The notes under the pieces are model-generated. The model did no database searches. It was not told the origin of the DNA and saw nothing but the letters and a program-made list of their open reading frames with translations. DNA of 64,000 nt from Diphasiastrum complanatum. Lineage: Eukaryota > Streptophyta > Lycopodiopsida > Lycopodiales > Lycopodiaceae. A program made the position numbers and the translations under genes. Below, in pieces: positions 10,085-20,744 of the stretch (within the stretch, counting starts at the first letter, position 1; every line of letters begins with the position of its first letter). The stretch is taken from positions 75,039,594-75,103,593 of the forward strand of contig CM055095.1 of the NCBI GenBank assembly GCA_029204225.1, written 5' to 3'.

Positions 10085-10903
10085 CTTGCAGCTTTGTTCC
10101 TTAAATCCAATTGTCTCTCTTTTCTTGGTAAAGAGTGGCTTGTCGAGCGGTTTTGTGAGGAGATCTGCAATCATACTTTCTGATTTTATGAACTAGACTT
10201 GGAGCTCTCCTTTCGAGATCAAATCTTGAATGTGATGGTACTTAAGAGGAATGTGCTTCATCTTTGAATGGAAGACATGATCCTGGTACATATAGATGAC
10301 ACTCTGGGAGTCCATCATCGTTGTGCTTGGCCCCTCTTGTGGTATCTTGATTGCCTCCAACATCATCCGCAACCACACTACCTCATTTGCCACTTTCAAG
10401 GCTACGACATACTCAGCTTCACAAGAGGATTGAGCTACCAAGGTTTGCTTTTTGCATATCCAGTTGATTGCAGCTCCACAGGCTATTGTACATCCTCTAG
10501 TAATGGACTTGTCATCCTTGTAGCTCGCCCAGTTCGCATCACTGTAGTGATGTAGCTCGAATCCTTTCTCCTTGTTTCTAGCTCTGTAGGTTAATCCAAT
10601 ATTCTGGGTACCCTTTAGATACTGTAGGATTTGTTTGGCCATTTGCCAATGTGCTAGACCAAGATTGGAACAGAATTGGCTCAATGTATAAACAGAGAAG
10701 GCCAGATCCGGTCTGGTACAAATCGTTAAGTACATCAGACTCCCGATCAAGTTTTGGTAGGGTATACTTGCAATCTTCTGTTCTTCCTCTTCTGTTTTCG
10801 GACAATCCTGTTTCATGAGCTTGGCTCTCGCTTTCTCTTTGTAGTCCATCATGTGGTATTGCTTCAGTACTTTTCTGGCGTATTCTGACTGACTCAAGTG
10901 CAT
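10085..10903 (-). pseudogene. copia RT end and RNase H (element E)
   Basis: The frame begins HLSQSEYARKVLKQY and runs through LIGSLMYLT, RPDLAFSVYTLSQF, YSDANWASYKDDKS and AQSSCEAEYVVALKV to HIQDLISKGELQV. A TAG near 10190 (QV, stop, FIKSE; probably from GAG) is followed in the same frame by ADLLTKPLDKPLF, the normal Pol C terminus. RNase H acidic residues (D in SDANW, E in CEAEY, D in MDSQS) are visible. Confidence 0.9.
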
Positions 10904-11579
10904 TTTGCCATTTGTTCGATCCTAATCTCCAGCCCTAAGCATTTTGTGGTTTCTCCAAGATCTGTGATTTTGTAGCTTTCAGAAATCTGACTCTTCGTGT
11001 CTTTGATCAACATCAAGAAATTTTCTATCATCAGTGAATCATCCACAAAAATAGTCAGTATCACAAAATCCTTTCCTACTCTTTTGATGTAGACATTACA
11101 GTCTGGTTGAGTAGGGTTGAAGTCTAGAGACTTCAAAAGACCATCAAGCTTTTTGTACCAGGCCCGTGATGCATGTTTTAGACCGTAGATGCATCTCTGC
11201 AATCAACAAACATATTGTTTGTTGTCGGGGTCTTCATAGCCTTTAGGTTGCTTCATGAAGATTTTCTTTTCTAGATCTCCGTGGAGAAAGGCTGTTTTCA
11301 CGTCAATTTGGTGAATTTCCAGATTGTACTGTGTGGCATATGCAAGGAGTAGCCTTATGCTTGTCATCTTCACCATGGGCGCATATGTGTTGAAATAGTC
11401 GACACCATATCTCTGCATATAGCCCTTTGTGACAAGTCTTGCCTTGTAGCGGCCAATAGTGCCATCTGATTTAGCTTTTTCTTGTACACCCACTTGCAGT
11501 CAACTATTTTTCTATTTTCTGGTAGTGGCTCTAATGTCCATGTCTTGTTTTGCCTCATCGACTCAATCTCCTCTAACAT
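10894..11579 (-). pseudogene. copia reverse transcriptase (element E)
   Basis: The RT begins with an EEIESMRQNKTW segment and CKWVYKKK, then a frameshift near 11490. It continues with GRYKARLVTKGYMQRYGVDYFNTYAPMVK and TAFLHGDLEKKIFMKQPKGYE, a stop near 11203, and RCIYGLKHASRAWYKKLDGLL. The active site reads IFVDDSLM (FVDD, a known variant). Confidence 0.88.
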
Positions 11580-11777
11580 TGCCTACTTCCAAAATTCTCC
11601 CTCTGGACTCTGGATAGCTTCTTGGTATGTTGCTGGCTCTTATGTGAAGTTGCAGTACTCGAACTGCATGTCTTCGCTCCATTGAAGATTGTCAGAATAG
11701 CGTTTTGGAGCTCTTCTTTGTCTTGTTGACCTTCGAGGTTCGTTTAGTCACTGCTCGAACATTGTTTATTCATGGAG

Positions 11778-12493
11778 TCAATCCTCTGCTTCCTGCTGTT
11801 CTGGAATTTGGGCCTCTGCATTCTGATTTGATGTATATCCCCGATCTCCCTCTTGAAGAGACAACAGTGTGAAGATCTCATGGCCTCTTTCATCTTTCAG
11901 TCCAGGGCATGTGGACTCGTCGAACTTCACATCTCTGCTCGAAACAACCTTCTTCATGGTTGGATCGTAGAGTCTGTACACATGTGTTCCATTTGAGTAG
12001 ACGACCATGATTATTTGCTCGGATTTGTTATCGAACTTGCTTCTCTTTTCCTTTGAAATGTGCTTGTATGCTGCACATCCAAACACTCGTACATATGACA
12101 GATCAGGCTTTGTGCCTATCCACATTTCGTATGGTGTTTTGTTCTCTAGCGCTATTGTTGTAGATTTGTTCTGCAGGTGTATAGCTGCAGCTATTGCCTC
12201 GGCCCAAAATTGACCTGGCAATTGAGCTTGTGCCATCATGCATCTGGCTCCTTCGACTAGCGTTCTGTTTTTTGTTTCTGTCACATCGTTGTATTCTGGT
12301 GTGTATGCAGGAGTGGACTGGTGTTCGATCCCCTGTTTTTTGCAGAATCTTGAGAATTCTGTGCTTTTGTATTCACCTCCATTGTCAGATCTAAGGATCT
12401 GTATCTTTTTTGAGGTGTCTCTATGAATGCCACGAACTTCTTGAAAGAATCAAATACATCAGATTTCTTCTTCAAGTAGTAGATCGTGGTCAT
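11778..12493 (-). pseudogene. copia integrase core, N-terminally deleted (element E)
   Basis: The sequence starts abruptly at IYYLKKKSDVFDSFKKF, preceded by the protease active site, so the zinc module and the first catalytic Asp are gone. A shift near 12284 follows. The region near the catalytic Glu (corresponding to NGVAERQNRT in element F) reads TETKNRT. The C-terminal part (MMAQAQLPGQFWAEA, TPYEMWIGTKPDLSYVRVFGC) is well preserved. Confidence 0.85.
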
Positions 12494-12780
12494 TCGACTG
12501 TAATCATTGCTCCTGAATCAATGACTACATCGTAGTCGTGTTCAGAGTAGCTTGTCAAAGCTTTGTCAAGTATCGTGAAAGCTTCGTCTCCTCTTTCAAC
12601 ATCCTTTGATGACTCTACAACATTTTTCTTTTCAGCTTTGTTTTTTCTTTTTGGGTTGAATCTGCAGTCGTATGTAGAATGCTCTTTCTTCTTGCAGTGC
12701 ATGCAAGGTATTGCTGGATTGAACCAACATTTCTTGGTCGTATGGCCTAGTTTGTGGCAGTGATCGCAGGAAGAAGATTG
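12490..12780 (-). pseudogene. copia double zinc knuckle and protease stub (element E)
   Basis: Two CX2CX4HX4C knuckles lie in tandem: CDHCHKLGHTTKKC and CMHCKKKEHSTYDC, about 12660-12765, unlike the single knuckle of A, B and C. A K/E-rich linker and the retropepsin motif VVIDSGA follow, and the frame then jumps into integrase. Element F retains DSGATSH at the same place. Confidence 0.85.
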
Positions 12781-13433
12781 CTAATTTGAGGGCTTCGTCT
12801 TCTCGAATCTTGGCTTGTTTTGTCTTCTTCCTTCCTTTCGTGAAGAGAGGCATCCCTCTCCTTCGTCTCTCATCAGTCTCTCATTAGCCACAAGACTGAC
12901 TGCTTTGTCGAATGTCATATATGGTAGACTCAATATGAGCATTCTCAGCAGCTGATAGGACGTCGGTAGAGATTTCATGAAGTACATCAGCTGCTGTGGT
13001 GCTGGACCTGGTGCTCCTGTCCTGATGCAACGAGTTGAGCGAAGATCGTTATGATCTTCTCAACGTGCTGATCTAACTGGTTGCCATCCCACCGTATGGA
13101 TTGTAGCTAATTCTGAATGCGCATGACTGAAGCTGTAGTCCTCACTTCATACTTCTGCTTTAATCTTTTCCATGTTGCATGGCTGCTTTTGCAGTCTTTA
13201 ATCAACATGAGTAGATCTTCATTTATGGACGAAACGATGATCGCCATTGTGCACTCATTCTTTCTGATCCATTCAGCTCTTCTCGGGTCTCCCTCTGGAG
13301 GCTGCACCTCTGAGAATTCGGTCACCGACCAGATGCCTTCGCCCTTCAAGAGTGTTTTGATTTTGAATTTCCAGATTCTATAATTTTCACCATCAAGACT
13401 GATTGCTACTTTGGTCTGGATTGTTGTAGCCAT
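12781..13433 (-). pseudogene. copia gag (element E)
   Basis: The start at 13433 reads MATTIQTKVAISLDGENYRIWKF and includes LLKGEGIWSV, WIRKNE and DCKSSHATWKRLKQKYE, typical of copia gag (UBN2-like). A stop near 13107 and further shifts break it before MYFMKSLPTSYQ and FDKAVSLVANERLMRDEG. The last part is the gag C-terminal helix region before the zinc knuckles. Confidence 0.85.
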
Positions 13434-13440
13434 ATTGTGT

Positions 13441-14109
13441 TGTCTGGAAGAATCATTGTTGGTATTTTAGTAGGTAACAGGATAACCACATCATCCAATG
13501 TATAACGTTTAAAATGTTTGGGCATATCATGTTGGACTGAATTCTGTTTGTTCCTTTTCGAAAGGAATTGTCTTGGATTTTCGCTTAGTCTTCTTAGCAG
13601 GAATTGATCGTGGAGGTGATGACTTCCGAGACGATGATGTCTTGCTAGAATTTTGACTTGTAGAATCATTCTCGACTTTTCCTTTGCCTTTATCCAGTAA
13701 GGGTGGCACATTCTTTGAATCAATCTTCTGAGGAGGATTTTTCCATTTGAAGACCGTATTATAATTTTGCTTAGCTTGTTTCTTTGTCATCGATGTTGTG
13801 ATCCTATCTTCATTCAATATAATTATTTTAGAATATGGTAGATTTGACCAATTTTTGTTGTTTTTTTTTCTGATATCTCAGGTCCAAATGGATCTTAAGA
13901 TTGGTGATCTGAATAGCTTTCTCTGTTTAACAATCAAATTATATTTCAAACAAGCAAATCCACTCAAATCAGGCAAAATCACTCCCAAACTTACCCTAAA
14001 TGCAGATCTAACACTATTCATGCCACGACAAGTTGCCTAATGCAAGCTAACCATCCAACAAACATGCTGGAAACTGAAAAATTGGCGTAGCTCCCTGGCA
14101 ACGGCACCA
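13441..14109 (-). pseudogene. Ty3/gypsy fragment H (leader and pol linker)
   Basis: Between a gypsy primer site at 14091-14109 and element E lies about 670 bp in minus orientation. It holds a lysine-rich frame with PAKKTKRKSKT and PFEKEQ, and then, after a shift, HDMPKHFKRYTLDDVVIL. The same wording recurs at 16036-16147 on the plus strand, where it leads into gypsy RT. Only about 290 bp separate the primer site from this linker, so gag and protease have been deleted. Confidence 0.7.
14091..14109 (-). other. gypsy primer-binding site (fragment H)
   Basis: On the minus strand this reads TGGTGCCGTTGCCAGGGAG, the primer site common in plant Ty3/gypsy elements. It marks the inner edge of the LTR at 14110. 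Confidence 0.8.
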
Positions 14110-14845
14110 AAATTATAGTGGGTTTCTTTCCTTTCCTAACTTGAATCCAAGATCTAGTCAATCTAGCATCAAAGAGACAAAGTTAGTTGTCATGCGTAGG
14201 TTCGTTCCCATGAGAGCGATAGTATAGTTCAGATTTCAATCATGAATGGAGGATTCACATCTAACTCTAACATCCATTAACCCTACGATCCATTAACACT
14301 ACGATCCACAACAAAGATAGCTTACCCTTTCTCTCTCTCTCTTTCTCTCTCATAAAAAGTATAACAACACACAATCCCAATAACATTCAGATTCAACAAT
14401 TAGCAAATCCAAAGAAAGCATGAGAGATGGAGGAAAAGTGATAGAGAACAAGGACATTCATCAATCCATTCCTGAAGAGAACCAATCTGCTTTATTGAAA
14501 TGAGGAAATGAACATGAGGAGCAACTCGAGTTGGTCCCTTTTTATAGTAGAGAGGAGGACCCTGGCCTCTGAATCCTATTGGTCCACTTTTGCCGCCCTA
14601 ATTATTCAAATTTAAAAAAGAGTGGGAACCATCCAAATTGGAGGGAAACCCAACTTTATTCACTAACTTGACATTTAGGCCCTGCGACATTAAAAGTCCC
14701 GCAAAAAGGCCTAAAGTCCTTTTATTGACTTTCTAATTAATCAAATCTCTATGTGATCATCGGGTTGGACTTACACACGCAGGGTGCCAAATCCCTCTCA
14801 CTTATTAACTAGGGTTAGGATTGCCTTGGGATCCGCAAACCCTCC
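14110..14845 (-). repeat. gypsy 5' LTR (fragment H)
   Basis: The LTR is deduced from the adjacent primer site. The minus strand ends CCCACTATAATT before TGGTGCC. No coding is seen. It contains a CT microsatellite at about 14330-14352. The distal end is not defined by a terminal TG; it stops where copia integrase sequence begins at about 14846. Confidence 0.6.
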
Positions 14846-14847
14846 AA

Positions 14848-15705
14848 TATTACTTTTATTGATGATTATAGCAAATGCATTTGGATTTATTTCATAAGCA
14901 AGAAATTAGACGCTTTTGCTAAGTCCAGGGAGTTCAAGGTATTAGTTGAAAAGAAAATAGGAAGTTACATCAAGACTTTGAGATCTGATGGAGGTGGTGA
15001 GTATTTTTTGACAGAATTTATTGATTTTTTCAAAGATCAAGGGATCAAGAGGTAGACTACAACACCTTATTCACCGCAGCAAAATGGAGTTGCAGAGCGA
15101 AAAAATAGATCCATTGTTGAGATGGCCAGAGCAATGCTCAAAAGCAAGGGTATGCCAAATACCTTTTGGGTAGAAGCTTGCAGCACAGCTATGCACATCC
15201 TGAATCAATGTCCTATGAAATCTATGGAAGGTAAGAACCTCATGAAGCTTTTATTGGAAAGAAACCTAATATTTCTCATTTGACAATATTTGGTTGTGAT
15301 GCTCATATTCTTGATGAGAAACAAAGAAAATTGGATGCAAAAGCTGTCAAGTGTATTTTTCTTGGATGTGATGAGAAGGCCAAGGCATATAGGATGTATG
15401 ATAAAAATGCACAGAAGCTTGTGATTTCTAGGGATGCTACATTTGATGAGATGGGTCAAGGTGAACAATCTGGAGAAATCACTAAACCTTTTGATCAGGG
15501 AGCGAAAGTACAGGTCAAGAAAGAAGTGGATTTTGATGCGGAAGATCCAATGGAAAAAGATAAGTTTGAAGCTGAAATTTCTAAGAGAGCACCTAAATGG
15601 TACTTATCAGTCACAAGTGATGCTAAGAAGGGAAATACTCCCGAATCTAGCGAACAGGGAGAGCTTAGAAGGTCAAGCAGAAATCGGAAACTTTCTCATG
15701 GTTAG
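14848..15705 (+). pseudogene. copia integrase, truncated (element I)
   Basis: The sequence begins inside the core at ITFIDDYSKCIWIYFISKK, so the zinc module and first Asp are missing. The second Asp (LRSDGGGEYF) and the Glu (NGVAERKNRS) are kept. An in-frame TAG at about 15053 replaces Gln (IKRQTT in element U). A small frameshift falls near 15235 (EGKN in place of EGKTPYEA). The rest continues to about 15705 with IFGCDAH, VKCIFLGCDEKAKAYRMYD and the RSSRNRK linker. It is closely similar to element U (41330-42120). Confidence 0.85.
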
Positions 15706-16039
15706 AGATGAATATAGCCCTAATGGGTTCCGTGCTCAAGGCTCATGAACCAAAAACCTTATATGAAGCAAAGGAGGACAAGGAGTGGCGTGCAACAATG
15801 GAAACATAAATGGAGTCCATATCAAAAAATAGGACGTGGAACTTGGTTGAGCTACTGATGGTAAGATGCCTATCACTTGCAAATGGATTTATAAGATCAA
15901 ATATGGAGCAGATGGGCAACTGAACAAGCATAAAGCACGGTTGGTTGCAATAGGATTTGAGCAGCAGGAAGGCATTGATTTTGAGAAAACCTTCACACCT
16001 GTAGCTAAGATGGTAACTATACGATCAATTCTTGCTAAG
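15706..16039 (+). pseudogene. copia RT N-terminal stub, fused to gypsy pol
   Basis: The frame carries EDKEWRATMET, stop, MESI, then ITCKWIYKIKYGADGQ, KARLVAIGFEQQEGIDFEKTFTPVAKMVTIRSIL. At that point copia RT should continue through its DVKTAFL block. Instead the frame runs without a break into gypsy pol at about 16036 (AKKSKRRSKTS). Confidence 0.85.
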
Positions 16040-16461
16040 AAGTCTAAGCGAAGATCCAAGACAAGTCCTTTCGAAAAAGAACAAGCAGATGTAGTCCAAC
16101 ATGATATGCCCAAACATTTTAAACGTTATACATTGGATGATGTGGTTATCATCTTAGCTAAAGCACATCGTGAACCTAAAGAACACGTGCTAGAATCAAA
16201 AGAGGTTTACGATGGCCCAGCTAGGACGCAGCCAATGAATCTTGCTGAACCAGAAGAACCAGAAAAGATTGTACAAGTTGGATCACAACTTAATCCTGAA
16301 CAGTATCAAGCACTATGCATATTACTTATTAAGTATCAGGATTGCTTTGCATAGACTTATCAAGATTTGAAGGGTATTCCGACATCAATGATTGAACATA
16401 CCATTCCTTTAGTACCTGATGCAGTTCCAAAGTTTACAAAGTTCTATTGCGGTAATCCTAA
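16036..16461 (+). pseudogene. Ty3/gypsy pol fragment J (linker and RT start)
   Basis: The frame reads PFEKEQ, HDMPKHFKRYTLDDVV, an acidic stretch, GSQLNPEQYQALCILLIKYQDCFA, a TAG, then YQDLKGIPTSMIEHTIPLVPDAVP. The last part is the standard entry to gypsy RT (D-L-x-G-I-P ... H-x-I). It is cut at 16461 by the LTR of element K. The linker half is duplicated in inverse orientation in fragment H, so both derive from the same gypsy family. Confidence 0.75.
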
Positions 16462-17170
16462 TGTTGCTGTTAGCAACTGTGCTAACACAGAAAAAATAAA
16501 AAAAGAAAGAAATAAAACTCTGTGGCATGTGTTTTGTAAGACCACGTATGAGTATCTGTCAATAAATTTCAACCATGGCTTGTGTTTTATACATCCATGA
16601 GTAGAAGCTTAAATAATAATAAAATAGCTTAAACTTAGATGCAAAACTTAGACTTAGGAAACTTAAGATTAGAAATATTTTATCTTAAGTTTTCCTAAGT
16701 TAAAAAATTTGAAGTTCTAGATCCTAAGAAGTTCTAGAAAGGCTAGTCAAAATCACTATTGTGATTATCTTGCATTTCATTGTGTTCCCATTGGAAGGTG
16801 CATAGCTTGAGGGAAGGTGCTCAGGCCTCCTCTTGCCTCCTTTCATTGGCCTTTAATTGTGGCATGGTTTTAAGTGTTTATTGCTTAGTTTAGCCGCAAT
16901 TCTTGTTATCTCCCTTTGGGTGTTACGTAAGATTTAGTAATCTTGCTAGTTGGGTTTGCCTTAGGAAGGAATTTTATTGTTGTCATTAATTAGCTTTATT
17001 TCTGTTACGGGCACTAGTTGGGCAAGCCTTAGTGTTCTCATTCCTGTTGATTCTTTCCGTATTCTGTTGAAGCTTGTTGTAGAAACTTAAAAGGTGGACA
17101 AATCTCTACATCCCTATACTACACCCGTAAGTAGATCTAGCCATCGCATAGACTAGAAATACTTCCAACA
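16462..17170 (+). repeat. gypsy 5' LTR of element K (709 bp)
   Basis: The LTR starts TGTTGCTGTTAGC and ends CTTCCAACA one base before the primer site. TGTTG and CAACA are perfect inverted termini. There is no coding sequence, and only a single copy is seen here. Confidence 0.75.
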
Positions 17171-17171
17171 T

Positions 17172-17185
17172 TGGCGCCGTTGCCG
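17172..17185 (+). other. gypsy primer-binding site (element K)
   Basis: TGGCGCCGTTGCCG follows the LTR end after one base. This is the typical primer site of plant gypsy elements and defines the plus orientation of K. Confidence 0.85.
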
Positions 17186-17823
17186 CTTTTTAAGTATTTT
17201 TTACCTAGCTTCTTCTCTTTTTTCTTTTGTTTTTTTTGCTTCTGTGTTTCATGTTTGCCTGTGTGCTTGTCTCTATCTACCAACAAACAGCACGCGTCGT
17301 CTCTCCAAGTCCTACACGAGCTGCGGAGCAACTTCTTAAACCGGGGGGAAGCAACAAAAGAGTCAACTTAGGCATTTTCTTCTTCACTGAGGCTAGATCT
17401 CATCAAGATCAGTCCTCTAGCAGCTCCACGAATTCTATCTCAGAGATTTTGCCCGTTTACTGTCAGAAAATCACATTTTTTTTCCATATTTCCTATCTGC
17501 CAGTCAAACATCTCTGTTAGAATTTGCCATCTAGCCTAAGAATTCGTTCTCGAAGAGCACGATTTCCCTGTCCTACTAGTGAATTTTGAAACTCCAATTT
17601 TTTCCCAGAAAATCTAAAAAAATCACTATTCTGACATTCAGAACTCTTTGTCAGAATTCGCGAATATTACAGTTAAATTTATCTGTCTCTCCACGATTTC
17701 TCAGCCTGTCCACGAATTCTGTCACGACTAGAAAGACCAATTTTTGTCCTACACTATCCATTCTGCAAGCAAACTGCCCTTTTGTCAAGTACAATACTGT
17801 CCTGCTCATCTATATTCTGCATT
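17186..17823 (+). other. untranslated leader of gypsy element K
   Basis: This is about 640 bp, pyrimidine-rich, with several short open stretches but no recognisable domain. It separates the primer site from the gag ATG at 17824. Frequent ctgtc and ttctgtca phrases suggest minor internal repetition. Confidence 0.6.
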
Positions 17824-18250
17824 ATGTCTCGTGACTGTGCTGAATCTTCTAATCTGACTCCTCCACGACTAGAACGAAGAATTCCACGTATCGATGCACC
17901 AAAGTACGATGGTGAATCTGACCCAGTCCGATTTTTCCAAGACTTTGATAATGCATGTCGTTTTTATGGAGATACCTCTAAAACTGAAAAGCTTTGCCTA
18001 TTTTTCATGGTACTCTATGGCACCGCCAAGGAGTGGTACTTGAACCTCGAAGCTCCTGATCTTGGACCACCCTCAAGGACGCTCTCATCAAGTGTTTCAA
18101 ACCAGCCAAACTGACTTAGAGCCCATTCATTCAAATTACTCATATCAAGATGCGTCGCAAAGAGTCTGTCCGAAACTACATTGAGCATTTTAAACGCCTC
18201 GAAGCAAGCCATCCTCTTCTCAGGCTCCCAAAAAGATCCGACGTATGACC
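17824..18250 (+). pseudogene. Ty3/gypsy gag (element K)
   Basis: Begins MSRDCAESSN and carries the retrotransposon gag core: IDAPKYDGESDPVRFFQDFDNACRF, then LCLFFMVLYGTAKEWYLNL. A frameshift near 18075 and a TAG near 18116 follow, after which a second frame shows FIQITHIKMRRKESVRNYIEHFKRLE, the usual continuation. No zinc knuckle or pol follows. The element is cut off near 18250, where the Ulp1-like gene begins. Confidence 0.85.
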
Positions 18251-18296
18251 CTCCAAGCTTCCACATCTCGAGATGATGGAATTGTAAATATTGTAG

Positions 18297-19488
18297 CTCT
18301 TGATATTGTGGTTGATTCGGCCACAAAAATTTTGGACATTCCCTCCATTGTAGATACTCTCCTGCCTACTCCCGTTAATGTCAAACCTATATCATATTTA
18401 GATTCTGATGATTATTTAAAGTTTGAGAAAGATATTTTAGATGCGATAGATAGTATCGGCATGCCAATCCTCTTCCAAATAGAAGAGATTGGTTTTACTC
18501 TTAGTTTTAAAATTCCAGATTTCTTGCAGATGAAGGATAGAAGGGCCTCTATTAGCGATCCAATGATTGAGGCTGGTCTTCCCTTACTACAGTATGATAT
18601 AGCAAGGGTTTCAATGAAAGTAGTGGCGCTTCTCAACAATTTTTTCCTGCAAGGCATCAAGGACAACAACGACACTTTATCACACTGTATCCTTGGTGCT
18701 TGCTCACCTGCTGTGAGGTTTTTGTTGATGCCATATCATACCAAGTATGTCTACCTCTTTATTTGTCAAATTCATTACTTGTCTACTTCTTTACTTGTAA
18801 TTATCGTATCGTTTATCTAATGACATTCTTCATGATTTTTTGTAGTGATCACTGGAGCTTAATCGTAATTTTTGTAAAAATCACAGATAATAATATTGTA
18901 AATCTTCTTTGTGTAAAGATGAATTCTGCCAGCAATACACATAAGAATATTGACTCGCTGTTGCTGGAAATATGTAAATATTTTCCAATAGAGAATCCCA
19001 CGGCATAAAAATGTGAAAATGTGAGCATTGAGATAATCATTGAACATTTCTGGTGTATTTTTGTTTATCATCATTGTTAAGCATTAGTACCTTCATCACA
19101 TTATTAATCAATTGAATGTATTGTAGACACGCCATCAAAATGACTCATTTAGCTGTGCATGGTGTACTCTATACAATGCAAAGTTATTTTTCCAGTGGTA
19201 CAATCTTCAGGAGGATGTTGATATTTCGAAGGTGAGTTATTAGCCCTTTCTATTTTATCTTTATGTAAACTATTGTTTGTTATTAATATTCATCTAATAT
19301 AGTGTTTATTGCAGTTTGCCCTCAGTGATTATATCACTGGCGAAGTGTACAGATTTTGACAGGAGATCATTCTTAGTCTATTGGCCTGGTCAACTGATAG
19401 ACCAAAGACTGATGTTGGGCCATCTAAGCCAAACGATGTTCAGATTTTGAATGAGACTGGGCAATTTGTAAATACCCAAGCTGAATAG
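18297..19488 (+). pseudogene. Ulp1-like (peptidase C48) SUMO protease gene, four exons, decayed
   Basis: Ulp1-family cysteine proteases remove SUMO from proteins; related domains also ride in some plant transposons. Proposed exons: about 18297-18744, 18846-19020, 19127-19231 and 19315-19488, with GT-AG introns of 101, 106 and 83 bp; phases agree at the first two introns. Exon 2 opens with NDHWSLIVI (catalytic His region). Exon 3 has RHQNDSFSCAW (oxyanion Gln, then nucleophile Cys at 19154-19156). The usual catalytic Asp (LDS) reads MNS. A TAA at 19006-19008 and a TGA at 19357-19359 break the frame; the TGA fits CGA to TGA. The N-terminal part is unrecognised, and the first exon boundary is uncertain because gypsy gag lies just upstream. 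Confidence 0.68.
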
Positions 19489-19750
19489 ATAGACATATAA
19501 ACATATAGAAATAGAATTATAGAGATATAGACATACAGAAACAAAATCATTTGAACAGATGTACAAAATCCCCAAGTTCAAGTGATCTTTTATTGAATAC
19601 AGATACCAATTTGTACAATTGATTGTATGGATTTTCATTGTTCTTCTACAATGCTAATATCTGTTGGAAGATCCTTGCAGGGTGTTGTGTTTTCCTGTCT
19701 TTTTTGTATTTGCATGAAAGATAAGCAACTTGTTAATTTGTCTATTCTCT

Positions 19751-19756
19751 AATAAA
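19751..19756 (+). terminator. possible polyadenylation signal after the Ulp1-like gene
   Basis: AATAAA lies 263 bp after the last stop codon, in T-rich sequence, in a position suited to a plant 3' untranslated region. A single hexamer is weak evidence. Confidence 0.3.
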
Positions 19757-19858
19757 GTTACATATATGATCATTGACTGATTTGCAAATCAGATCAAAAT
19801 CTTACGAGCTTTCCTTTGATAATGAATCTGAAGTGTTCTGGTAGAATTTTATTGTGCA

Positions 19859-20626
19859 TTAAGACCAGATATAACTCGAGCTCCAATGATCCTCCACTAT
19901 AATTGTAGTTAGCATATCTTCATTGTTGAAAATGTGGATTTCTTTTTTATCTGTGTAATCATCCATTTGAAGATCTTGATCGAGTGGCATCCATCTCCCA
20001 CTTATTCGTTTCCATCTCTGGTAACTGAATGTAAGACTAAGCATTTGTCTTGCAATGCAATTACAAAATATCGTAGATGATTTCTTAATTCTACATTCAA
20101 TATCTCCAACTACCTTGCATTCCCAACCCACATCCATCAGATCTGAAAGAGTGTCATCTGGCACTTCCTTTCAAAGAAATAATGTTGGTGTTCTACGAAC
20201 ATTTGCATTTGAAAAAAAATCTACAAATACATATAAGAATAGGAACCAACTTAGTCTATTGACTTTTGATCCAGTGCTAGCTTTCATTGAGTTTTTCAAA
20301 TCTAAAAGTAATTTTTATCTATAAGATTCTGACACCATACTATTAGGTGCAAGCCATTCATCACTTCCAAAATGTGGTAGTGGTATATCTTCAAGCTTTC
20401 CGAAACCTCCATGCATATCTGGAATGTACTTGGACTTATAGAAAAATATACCACTATCTGTAAGCTCCTTAGAAGTTCTTCCTCTGTATTGTAATTTTCC
20501 AATATCCGAATGAATCACATCCAATATACCTGCTAGGGATTGTGTTGGCTCCCATTTGCTTATGTTGGATGGATATAAATCTGCAAGAATGCAATACATA
20601 TATGATAACTGATATGATTTCAACAA
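19859..20626 (-). pseudogene. unidentified multi-exon gene, convergent with the Ulp1-like gene
   Basis: Two protein-like open stretches lie on the minus strand. The first (about 20578-20340) follows a good acceptor (tattgcattcttgcag) and reads LYPSNISKWEPTQSLAG, IGKLQYRGRTSKEL and DMHGGFGKLEDIPLPHFG. The second (about 20167-19859) starts after another AG and reads VPDDTLSDLMDVGWECKVVG and YQRWKRISGRWMPLD, ending at a TAA. I do not recognise the family. The composition looks coding, but no simple splice joins the two in phase, so an exon may be lost. It runs tail to tail with the Ulp1-like gene, so the two could belong to one captured locus or transposon. Confidence 0.4.
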
Positions 20627-20744
20627 GTTTCAAAAGCATGAATGTTATAATAAAGATCCCAATTTTTTTTAAACTTACAGTTACATTTTTGGCGATCATG
20701 AATATTGAAATCTTGTAGATACAACTCCGAATGCATATAGACAT

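Larger units (their letters stand above)
9720..13440 (-). mobile_element. Ty1/copia element E
   Basis: On the minus strand: gag from 13433, two zinc knuckles, a truncated protease, integrase, RT, RNase H, purine tract and a truncated 3' LTR. The sequence is a close relative of element F (55441-58880) and of a different copia lineage from B and C. The 5' LTR and primer site are missing: gypsy-derived DNA meets the gag start at about 13440. A deletion removes everything between the protease active site and the integrase core. Confidence 0.85.
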
